A stretch of DNA of 64,000 bases from JAVBWO01 sp036677375 (lineage in GTDB: Bacteria; Bacillota; Dehalobacteriia; UBA4068; UBA4997): assembly GCA_036677375.1 (NCBI GenBank), contig JAVBWO010000007.1, forward strand, positions 1-64,000, read 5' to 3'. This document shows, one piece after another, positions 57,585 through 64,000 of this stretch. A program made the translations under genes and the position numbers. The notes under the pieces are model-generated. The model did not search any database, was not told the origin of the DNA, and was given only the letters and a program-made list of their open reading frames with translations. Every line of letters begins with the position of its first letter. Within the stretch, counting starts at the first letter, position 1.

Positions 57585-57947
57585 TCAGCTTTCGATCTTA
57601 CGGTTTTTCATGAAGGCTTCAAAAGCTTCATAAGGTACCACATATTGCCGCCCTACCTTTACCGCAGCGAGTTTTTTCGTCTTAATCAGATCCATCAAAA
57701 AGGCATAGCTCAAGGGGATTCTTTCCATCAATTCCTGGATGGTATAACCCCGTACTCCCCTTTTTTCCGCCATCAAACTGCTGTAGGTATCCACATCGTT
57801 TTTGGCGATAAAATATTTACGGCCGATGCGGTATGCTGGAAGCTTTCCATTTTCGATATCCCGCTTAATCGTGCCATAGCTAACGCCGCAAATCTCCGCC
57901 ACTTCTTTTAAAGACAGATAATCCTTGCTATCACAATTATTTCCCAT
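57585..57947 (-). CDS. Tandem excisionase-like helix-turn-helix protein
   Basis: The 120-residue protein contains two similar MerR/excisionase-type (HTH_17) units: LSLKEVAEICGVSYGTIKRDIENGKLPAYRIGRKYFI (residues ~11-48) and YTIQELMERIPLSYAFLMDLIKTKKLAAVKVGRQYVVPYEAFEAF (~68-112). Each ends in the G-R-x-Y wing. Such proteins bind DNA and often act as excisionases or regulators. It stands alone between fprA and the transglutaminase gene with no integrase nearby. A regulator of fprA is possible by position only. Confidence 0.82.
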   Translation of the reverse strand: MGNNCDSKDYLSLKEVAEICGVSYGTIKRDIENGKLPAYRIGRKYFIAKNDVDTYSSLMAEKRGVRGYTIQELMERIPLSYAFLMDLIKTKKLAAVKVGRQYVVPYEAFEAFMKNRKIES

Positions 57948-58134
57948 AATGGATAAGCCTCCCTTTTGCTTTGCTTACCCTATCTTATGCAATGCCATGT
58001 CAAACTTATGCCACAAGCGTATTTTAATTTTTATCATTGAAAATCTTAACGCTTCCCGCTTTCCGGTAATAAAAACAGTGGGTACGTTACCGTATCCACT
58101 GTCTAGAAGCTGTCTTCCATTGAAGAATCAAGGT

Positions 58135-59727
58135 TTATTGTTCATAATAAGCGCTTTGTAAAAAGCGGTAGAGAAAGGCGGCACACTCGCCGCGGCTCAC
58201 GGTTTTTTCCGGAGCAAAGGTCGTTTTCGTATAACCGCTAGTCAAGCCGGCGGCATAAAGGGCTTTCACTCCAGGAGCGCACCAAGCCCAGCCGTTTTGC
58301 AACAGATCGGTGAAAGGGGTGTAGTCCCCTTCCGGTAACTGAACAACCCTGGTCAGGATAGCGGCCAGTTCACCACGGGGCACAGCCTGATCAGGACGGA
58401 AAGTGCCGTCCGGATAACCTTGCATATATCCTTTGCTTTGGGCGATGGCAATCTCATTGGCAGCCCAGTGTGTGACGGAAACATCCGGGAAAGTCACGGC
58501 GGCGACTTTTTGCGTATAGCCAAAGGTCCGATTGATAATCGCTGCTAGTTGGCTCCTGGTCAGGCTCTCCGCAACACCAAAATAAGTACTGCTCATGCCC
58601 TTCATAATCGGATTAGGCCGCGTAGCAAGGACCATGGCGCTCTCTTTGGCCCAATGACCCGGCAAGTCTTTGTACGGACAGATGTCCAAAAGGGGCAGAA
58701 TCTTAGCCTGGAAACTGATCTTGGGGGAAACATTCTTTGTGGTAGCGGTATACAGGATGTTATTCACGGTATCCTGGCCCTGGCTGACCCAAATATGCCG
58801 TTCATATTTGCTGATATTGGCAAACTTCTCCCAATCAATGATCTTTTGTACCGTATCGCCGACCTCTATGGTATAGGAATAAGTGGGGTCCACCACCACC
58901 CAACCCACCTCCGGCAGCTCAATTTCCGCCCAGACATGGCGCATCTCATCACCGTTTAAGGAGCCGTCTTCGTTCACATAAGGGCCTGCCGTCTGTTCCT
59001 GCGGCAAATAAAGGTAGCCGCTGTGCCAGCGGGCTGGAATTCCTAAAGCCCGCATGCAGGCAACAAACAAATAAGTATAGTTTTCGCAATTGCCATACCC
59101 ATTTTGCAGGGTAGTAACCGCGCTGGGAAGCAAATCGGTTTTTTCCCGGTATTCCAGATAACGGCCGATATCACCGAAGATCCGCCGGGCCATGCTATAA
59201 GGATTATTCTCATATTCCACGGAACTTTTGGCATAAGCGATGATGCTCTCCGCATTACTCTCAATGCCGGTTTCGGGAGACAGATAACGGGTATCAACGT
59301 TTTGATAGTTCCAGGTGATGTCGGCGGCATTGAGACGAAACTCCACGGCAAAATTTTCCACGGCAAAACGCTGGGTCAAGGTTTTCCTTTCCCCCGGTAA
59401 AATTTTGCCGATCTCATAAACGGCAATACGGCTGCCGTTCTTATTGGTAAGGATCTCCGTCGGTTTTGGCAGAAGCTCCTCGCCGACAAAATCCTGCCAG
59501 CTGGTACTTGCCACCTCAGCCAGAGGCACCTCTATCCGGAAATCAGTGATAGGCTCCGTTCCGGGATTCTCGATCACAACTTGATGTTCAACAGTATAAT
59601 AACGGCCCGCCGAACGGGTATAAGAATCTTCCCCCAAGGCGGTAGCGGTCATCAACAATAAGATCAGGCATGCCAAGAAACCTGCTTGCAGCATTTTACT
59701 TCCTTGCCATGCTTTGTCAAAATGCAC
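58135..59727 (-). CDS. Secreted transglutaminase-like protein with SLH domains
   Basis: The ~530-residue protein starts at GTG 59727 (AAGGGGG upstream) and has a signal peptide with cleavage around TALG-E. Residues ~30-150 are a beta-rich N-terminal domain. The transglutaminase/protease-like core follows, with the triad Cys in GYGNCENYTYLF, His in MRHVWAEIELP and Asp in VVVDPTYSY. The C-terminus (~345-530) holds three SLH motifs (FPDVSVTHWAANEIAIAQSKG, TRSQLAAI, SRGECAAF). It would be anchored in the S-layer. Substrate may be cell-wall or surface protein. It is monocistronic. Confidence 0.9.
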   Translation of the reverse strand: MHFDKAWQGSKMLQAGFLACLILLLMTATALGEDSYTRSAGRYYTVEHQVVIENPGTEPITDFRIEVPLAEVASTSWQDFVGEELLPKPTEILTNKNGSRIAVYEIGKILPGERKTLTQRFAVENFAVEFRLNAADITWNYQNVDTRYLSPETGIESNAESIIAYAKSSVEYENNPYSMARRIFGDIGRYLEYREKTDLLPSAVTTLQNGYGNCENYTYLFVACMRALGIPARWHSGYLYLPQEQTAGPYVNEDGSLNGDEMRHVWAEIELPEVGWVVVDPTYSYTIEVGDTVQKIIDWEKFANISKYERHIWVSQGQDTVNNILYTATTKNVSPKISFQAKILPLLDICPYKDLPGHWAKESAMVLATRPNPIMKGMSSTYFGVAESLTRSQLAAIINRTFGYTQKVAAVTFPDVSVTHWAANEIAIAQSKGYMQGYPDGTFRPDQAVPRGELAAILTRVVQLPEGDYTPFTDLLQNGWAWCAPGVKALYAAGLTSGYTKTTFAPEKTVSRGECAAFLYRFLQSAYYEQ

Positions 59728-60007
59728 CAAACCACCCCCTTTTTTACGACAACCTCATATAGGCCAATCGTATGATTCGATATTCACTTTAAGTAAAAGA
59801 ATTCTGGTTATAGACGCTGAAATCCTGCTGACAGTTCCCGCTTACAGCATATTAACAGAAAAATCACATTAAAGATATGCATAAATAATAAAAACAGGGG
59901 GCCTCCCGCCGCTTCTCGCGTCGAAAGACTCCCTGCCTTATTTTTCTTTTTATTACGACCCCACTATTACGATCTCATATTATTTGCCTTTCAATGGTGT
60001 TGGTCTT

Positions 60008-61417
60008 CTATCCCATAGGGCAATAGCTGACTTGCCCTTCCTCTTTTACCATATTAAGCTCCACCTTGCTTCTGGCCGCCAGGCGGTCTTCTAAGAATTT
60101 TTTGGCGACTTCCGGGAAAATCACATATGACAGGAGGTCGTCTTCCGTTTCCATCAAATACCCCAGCTCTTTTTTTGCCTCTTCCAAACGGGGTTTTAAA
60201 AGATCCGCGGGACGACAGGTGATGACTTCTTCGTCGCCGATGACTTTATTTAACACCTCCTGGCTCACCGGCGCGGGAGGCCGGCCATAATAACCCCGAA
60301 AATATTCCTTGACTTCCCGGGTAGCCTGTTTGTAGCGTTCCCCTGCCAAAACATTCAAAGCCGCCTGGGAACCTACGATCTGGCTGGTGGGGGTGACCAA
60401 AGGCGGATAACCCATATCCGCTCTCACCCGGGGCACTTCGTCCAAAACGTCCTGCAATTTATCCAAGGCATTCATTTCCCTGAGCTGGGACATAAAGTTG
60501 GAGATCATGCCGCCGGGAATCTGGCTGCTTAAAATATTGGTTTGCACCTGGCTGCTGCTGATATCAAATTTTTTATAATGGGTGCGAATCTCTTTTAACA
60601 TGGTAGCCGCTTTTTCCAAAGATTTCAATTGGATGCCGGTATCATAAGGGGTATTCTGGAAAGTGGCCACCATGGTTTCCACCGCCGGCTGAGAAGAACC
60701 TAAAGAGAACGGTGACATAGCGCAGTCCAAAACATCGGCTCCGGCTTCCACACCTTTCAGGTAAGCCATTCCCGCCATGCCAGTAGAATAATGGCAATGC
60801 AGCTGTACCGGCAAGCCGGATTCTTTTTTCATAGCCGCCACCAGCTCATAAGCGCCGAAGGGGTAAAGAATACCGCTCATATCCTTGATACAAACGGAAT
60901 CGGCGCCGATTTCTTGAAAGGTTTTGGACAGCTTGGCAAAATATGCAATATTATGTACCGGGCTGTTGGTATAGGAAATAGCCGCTTGCGCATGGCCGCC
61001 TTCCTTTTTGATCACAGTCATGGCTTTTTCCAGATTTCTGGGGTCATTTAAGGCGTCGAAGACCCGGATAATATCAATACCGTAGGCCAGGCTTTTCTTC
61101 ACAAACGCTTCTACCACGTCATCAGGATAATTGCGATAGCCTAAAATATTCTGCCCACGCAAAAGCATTTGCAGTTTGGTATGAGGAACAGCCTTGCGGA
61201 TTTTGCGCAGCCGTTCCCAAGGATCTTCATTTAAAAAGCGCATGCAGCTGTCAAAAGTAGCGCCGCCCCATACCTCCATAGAGTAAAACCCCGCCTGATC
61301 CAATTCCCCCGCTACCGCAAGGATATCGTCGATCCCCATTCTGGTAGCGATAAGCGATTGGTGTGCGTCTCGCAGAGTGGTATCGGTGATGCCTACTTTC
61401 CTGGCAGTCGTTTCCAT
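60008..61417 (-). CDS. Biotin-dependent carboxyltransferase subunit without a biotin domain
   Basis: The 469-residue protein is a carboxyltransferase of the pyruvate carboxylase / oxaloacetate decarboxylase alpha / transcarboxylase 5S family. Signatures are DTTLRDAHQSLIATRM, EVWGGATFDSCMRFL, the carbamylated-lysine region SVCIKDMSG, metal ligands in LHCHYSTGMAG, and the PYDTGI helix region. It ends in SYCPMG and has no biotinyl domain (no A/M-KM motif), so a separate biotin carrier is needed. Oxaloacetate, pyruvate or methylmalonyl-CoA exchange are all possible. ATG 61417 follows AAGGAGGT; the frame extends 15 codons upstream without family similarity. Confidence 0.85.
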   Translation of the reverse strand: METTARKVGITDTTLRDAHQSLIATRMGIDDILAVAGELDQAGFYSMEVWGGATFDSCMRFLNEDPWERLRKIRKAVPHTKLQMLLRGQNILGYRNYPDDVVEAFVKKSLAYGIDIIRVFDALNDPRNLEKAMTVIKKEGGHAQAAISYTNSPVHNIAYFAKLSKTFQEIGADSVCIKDMSGILYPFGAYELVAAMKKESGLPVQLHCHYSTGMAGMAYLKGVEAGADVLDCAMSPFSLGSSQPAVETMVATFQNTPYDTGIQLKSLEKAATMLKEIRTHYKKFDISSSQVQTNILSSQIPGGMISNFMSQLREMNALDKLQDVLDEVPRVRADMGYPPLVTPTSQIVGSQAALNVLAGERYKQATREVKEYFRGYYGRPPAPVSQEVLNKVIGDEEVITCRPADLLKPRLEEAKKELGYLMETEDDLLSYVIFPEVAKKFLEDRLAARSKVELNMVKEEGQVSYCPMG

Positions 61418-61646
61418 TGCTGTTACCTCCTTGTTTTCAATTGTGTTCCTTCTTTTAATCATTTAAACATTTAAAAGCATATGGCAAAAGCACGCGTCGG
61501 ATTGCTTCTCTTCTTGAAAAGCGGCGGCTTACGTTTTATCTCCGTCTTTGATGCCGGGTGCGGGTGAAACAGGCTAAACCTCAGATGCACCACCGACTCT
61601 TCCGGCAAAATGCTCGCTTAATCCTATTTTGATTCGCCCAATTCTC

Positions 61647-61850
61647 CTATACCAAGGGCAAAATCGTGCGAATATACTCCATAGCTTCTTCCGCCTCAGA
61701 TTCCGGGACAAGTACCTCTACAGAAGTGATTTCCGCGTTTACCGCACCCTTTAACGGACGCAGGCGAACCATCATGCCTTCCTCCGCCATTTTTTCCTCC
61801 AGGCGGTGGGCTTTTTTTTCATTAGGCGCAATGTATACCACAGTCCACAT
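61647..61850 (-). CDS. Small conserved-looking protein beside mtrB
   Basis: The 67-residue product MWTVVYIAPNEKKAHRLEEK... has an alternating beta-alpha-beta pattern and ends VEVLVPESEAEEAMEYIRTILPLV, giving a ferredoxin-like appearance reminiscent of DUF2007-type small proteins. ATG 61850 follows GGAGG; a longer open frame upstream overlaps mtrB and reads as low-quality Arg/Ser-rich sequence. It is 67 bp downstream of mtrB in the same direction, so the two probably share an mRNA. The function is unknown. Confidence 0.75.
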   Translation of the reverse strand: MWTVVYIAPNEKKAHRLEEKMAEEGMMVRLRPLKGAVNAEITSVEVLVPESEAEEAMEYIRTILPLV

Positions 61851-61917
61851 AGCCCAACCCTCCTTCATGGTATCCTGCTTTTGATTGCTGATCTGATTCC
61901 TCAATTCGCTCCTGCTT

Positions 61918-62151
61918 TTACTCCTGCGTCTTGATGATACCGTGTTTGGTATAGATCGTGGCGTTGCCGCGCACCTTGATGGCGGAGGTGACCTCAGTAA
62001 ATTGCAGGAGCATAACCTCGTTTTTATCAAGCTTCTCCGTATGATGAAAACGGGTCTCCCGGCCGCGGGTCATGCCGATGATGGTGACGCCGTTTTCTTC
62101 CGCCTTGATAGCGATATAATCCTCTATAGCAGCATCAAAACTGTTTTCCAT
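61918..62151 (-). CDS. mtrB: Tryptophan RNA-binding attenuation protein (TRAP)
   Basis: TRAP forms an 11-subunit ring that, when loaded with tryptophan, binds (G/U)AG repeats in trp mRNAs and stops their expression. The 77-residue sequence follows Bacillus MtrB closely: DYIAIKAEENGVTIIGMTRGRETRFHHTEKLDK, then QFTEVTSAIKVRGNA. The RNA-binding residues Lys in EKLDK and Lys/Arg in IKVRG are present, as are the Thr/Gly residues of the tryptophan pocket. GGAAGGG precedes the ATG. Neither mtrA, anti-TRAP nor trp genes are in the window. It lies between coaD and a small unknown gene. Confidence 0.93.
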   Translation of the reverse strand: MENSFDAAIEDYIAIKAEENGVTIIGMTRGRETRFHHTEKLDKNEVMLLQFTEVTSAIKVRGNATIYTKHGIIKTQE

Positions 62152-62257
62152 ACGTCAACCCTTCCTTCCCCTTTTGCTGTTTTGTCTGAAAGCCTGTCCT
62201 TATTCAAAATCTTGCTTCAGTGCCTCAATACTTAATAATTTGAAGCAATTGCAATTT

Positions 62258-62740
62258 TTATTTGCTATATTTGGCCTGCAAGGCTTCCGCTACGTTACAA
62301 GGCACCAAAGAATCCAGATTACTGCCAAAAGTGGCAAAGTTCTTTACAATGGAGGAACTGACATATTGATACTGCGCCGCCGTCATAAAGAAAACGGTTT
62401 CGATGCTTGAGAGCACCTCCTTGTTCATAAGCGCCATTTGGAATTCCCTTTCAAAATCGGAAATAGCCCTGAGGCCGCGGACAACGACATGAGCGTTCTT
62501 TTCCTGGCAATAGTCTACCAAAAGTCCGTGGAAGCCTTCCACCTCCACATTGGCCAGGTGAGAAATATTTTCTTTCAGCAAATGAATCCTTTCATCCAAG
62601 GTGAAAAGAGGAGATTTATAATTTTCCGCCGCAACAGCCACAATCACTTGGTCAAAAATGCCTGCGGCCCGTTCCACGATATCCAAATGACCATTGGTTA
62701 CCGGATCGAAAGTGCCGGGGCAGATCGCAATACGCTCCAT
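62258..62740 (-). CDS. coaD: Phosphopantetheine adenylyltransferase
   Basis: CoaD makes dephospho-CoA from phosphopantetheine and ATP. The 160-residue nucleotidyltransferase has ICPGTFDPVTNGHLDI (with the T/HxGH site), the RGLRAISDFEREFQMA segment and the SSSIVKNFATFG end. Start ATG 62740 gives the conserved MERIAICPG and follows AAAGTGGGAA; the 13 codons upstream are not family-like. It has the usual family length. Confidence 0.96.
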   Translation of the reverse strand: MERIAICPGTFDPVTNGHLDIVERAAGIFDQVIVAVAAENYKSPLFTLDERIHLLKENISHLANVEVEGFHGLLVDYCQEKNAHVVVRGLRAISDFEREFQMALMNKEVLSSIETVFFMTAAQYQYVSSSIVKNFATFGSNLDSLVPCNVAEALQAKYSK

Positions 62741-62952
62741 AGTATTCCCACTTTCTTTGTTTAAAAATGCAAAATCCACCGGAAGATAGGCTTAAATGAA
62801 GGTAAATTCCCTCATGCGGAATTTTGATAAGAAGTTGTCGTTTTTTTCAAAAAACTTTCCTCAATATAATATAACATTATATAGGTGTGCTTTCAAGTTT
62901 TTCTCTTAGAACATTATTGTACGCATATAAGGCACCGCCCATGACGCATCAT

Positions 62953-62986
62953 GGAAAAAGCCGCCATGAGAAATGGCGGCTTTTCA
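62953..62986 (-). terminator. Terminator of argG
   Basis: A 12-bp stem AAAAGCCGCCAT/ATGGCGGCTTTT with a 5-nt loop just past the argG stop codon; tail TTTTTCC on the minus strand. Confidence 0.9.
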
Positions 62987-63001
62987 GGCAAACAACAATC
63001 T

Positions 63002-64000
63002 TTATTTTGCTTCAGGAGCAACCACAACCGGTGTGTAGGCTTTTCCGGTCAATTCTCTTTTTGCCACATCCCCGATGGTCAGGGCACGGACGGTGAGGGG
63101 CAGACCGAAGAGGTTAATGAAACCTTCCGCATCATGCTGATTATAAACTTCATCTACACCGAAAGTGGCGAAATCTTCGCTATAAAGGGAGTATGGGCTC
63201 TTAACGCCAGCAATGGTGGCGCTGCCTTTATAGAGTTTGATGCGGACGGTGCCGGTAACGGTTTCCTGAGTCTTTTCCACAAAGGCATCCATAGCTTCCC
63301 GAAGCGGCGAGAACCAAACGCCGTCATAGACCAGCTCGGCATAACGCAAGGCCATGGACTCTTTATAGTGAGAGGTCACGCGGTCCAAGCAGAGTTCTTC
63401 CAGATTTTTGTGGGCTTTGAATAAAATGGTGCCGCCGGGGGTTTCATAAACGCCGCGGGATTTCATACCGACCAAACGGTTTTCCACCATATCGTCGATG
63501 CCAACACCGTTTGCGGCGCCTAATTGGTTCAAATAATCCAGCAAGCCGGAAGGAGTAAATTCTTTGCCGTCGACTTTCACAGGGGTACCCTTTTCAAATT
63601 CGATTTCCACATAGGTGGGTTTGTCCGGCGCTTTTTCCGGCGGCGTGCAGATGAGGAAAAGATCGTCTTTCGGTTCATTCCAGGGATCTTCCAAATCAGC
63701 GCCTTCATGGCTTAAATGCCAGATATTGCGGTCCATGCTGTAGGGGCGCTTTTTGGTAACGGGAATGGGAATGCCCCGGGCCGCCGCATAGTCAATGGCC
63801 TCGTCTCTGGAACGGATATTCCAGATCCGCCAGGGAGCAATGATCTTCAAATCGGGAGCCAAGGCTTTAATGGTCAGTTCAAAACGAACCTGGTCGTTGC
63901 CTTTGCCGGTGCAACCGTGGCAAACCGCGGTGGCGCCTTCCTGACGGGCGATCTCCACCAAGCGTTTGGCGATCAAGGGACGGGCAAAGGAGGTACCCAG
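63002..64000 (-). CDS. argG: Argininosuccinate synthase (5' end outside window)
   Basis: ArgG joins citrulline and aspartate in arginine synthesis. The frame is open to the window edge: 332 residues are visible and roughly the first 70-80 are missing. Seen motifs are TSFARPLIAK, VCHGCTGKGNDQVRFE (citrulline/ATP region), PYSMDRNIWHLSHEGADLEDPWNEP, GLLDYLNQLGAANGVGIDDMVENRLVGMKSRGVYETPGG, and DRVTSHYKESMALRYAELVYDG. It ends with a strong terminator. Neighbouring arg genes, if any, are beyond the window. Confidence 0.96.
   Translation of the reverse strand: MGTSFARPLIAKRLVEIARQEGATAVCHGCTGKGNDQVRFELTIKALAPDLKIIAPWRIWNIRSRDEAIDYAAARGIPIPVTKKRPYSMDRNIWHLSHEGADLEDPWNEPKDDLFLICTPPEKAPDKPTYVEIEFEKGTPVKVDGKEFTPSGLLDYLNQLGAANGVGIDDMVENRLVGMKSRGVYETPGGTILFKAHKNLEELCLDRVTSHYKESMALRYAELVYDGVWFSPLREAMDAFVEKTQETVTGTVRIKLYKGSATIAGVKSPYSLYSEDFATFGVDEVYNQHDAEGFINLFGLPLTVRALTIGDVAKRELTGKAYTPVVVAPEAK

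Noticed and set aside
61851..62030. Longer 127-residue version of the small gene beside mtrB
   Set aside because: The extension overlaps mtrB out of frame, is Arg/Ser-rich, and the ribosome site supports the ATG at 61850.

Overview
This window looks like a chromosomal segment of an anaerobic, low-to-middle GC Firmicute, probably of the class Clostridia. The grounds are the gene orders gap-pgk-tpiA-gpmI-eno-secG ... rnr-smpB-ssrA, rapZ-yvcK-whiA and dnaG-sigA ... trmK-nif3. Supporting this are an oxygen-labile Fe-S type L-serine dehydratase, a flavodiiron protein, SLH-anchored surface proteins and a TRAP (MtrB) protein, and Shine-Dalgarno sites of the AGGAGG type. A Peptococcaceae-like lineage is my inference, mainly from TRAP plus SLH plus FprA. 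Nearly everything is on the minus strand, so the operons read from high to low coordinates.

Layout. 1-2.7 kb: 5' part of an SLH/beta-helix surface protein, then a divergent pair made of a 55-residue protein and an XRE repressor sharing a compact operator region. 3.2-8.1 kb: fused L-serine dehydratase, a rhodanese lipoprotein, ychF and an HD-domain phosphodiesterase; a 163-bp MITE-like element lies upstream of ychF. 8.4-10.85 kb: a decayed accessory strip holding a tyrosine integrase flanked by two identical palindromes in opposite orientation, gene fragments and a frameshifted secretion-signal gene. It abuts the 3' end of tmRNA, a classic integration target. 10.9-31 kb: a long housekeeping block, in transcription order phosphosugar isomerase, rapZ, yvcK, whiA, gap, pgk, tpiA, gpmI, eno, secG, cysteine desulfurase, thiI, rnr, Ca-ATPase, smpB, ssrA. 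A second MITE copy sits between the desulfurase gene and thiI, and a 59-bp tandem repeat grows out of the end of tpiA.

31-46.5 kb: a HAD phosphatase, uvrC, uvrA and uvrB (with a LexA/DinR-type box), a phosphodiesterase, a cold-shock protein and a zinc-ribbon protein. After these come an in-frame TrmB-ThrC fusion, RNase P RNA, a GyrI-like protein, a Nif3-like protein and TrmK. 46.5-51.5 kb: a broken VTC-domain gene, tRNA-Met and tRNA-Asn, an orphan peptide-binding lipoprotein with an Asp/Glu racemase-family enzyme, and a second divergent XRE pair. 51.6-64 kb: sigA, dnaG, dgt, a flavodiiron protein behind a palindromic operator, a tandem helix-turn-helix protein, and a transglutaminase-SLH protein. 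The window closes with a biotin-free carboxyltransferase, a small protein, mtrB (TRAP), coaD and the C-terminal part of argG.

How the parts work together: glycolysis plus SecG; trans-translation and decay (SmpB, tmRNA, RNase R); sulfur transfer for tRNA thiolation (desulfurase, ThiI); nucleotide excision repair under SOS-type control; and replication/transcription initiation (DnaG, SigA). No CRISPR array, complete prophage or recognisable defence system is present. The most unusual signals are the micro-protein/XRE switch at 2.0-2.7 kb, the TrmB-ThrC fusion with an intact internal ribosome site, TRAP with its small neighbour, the MITE pair and the palindrome-flanked integrase.
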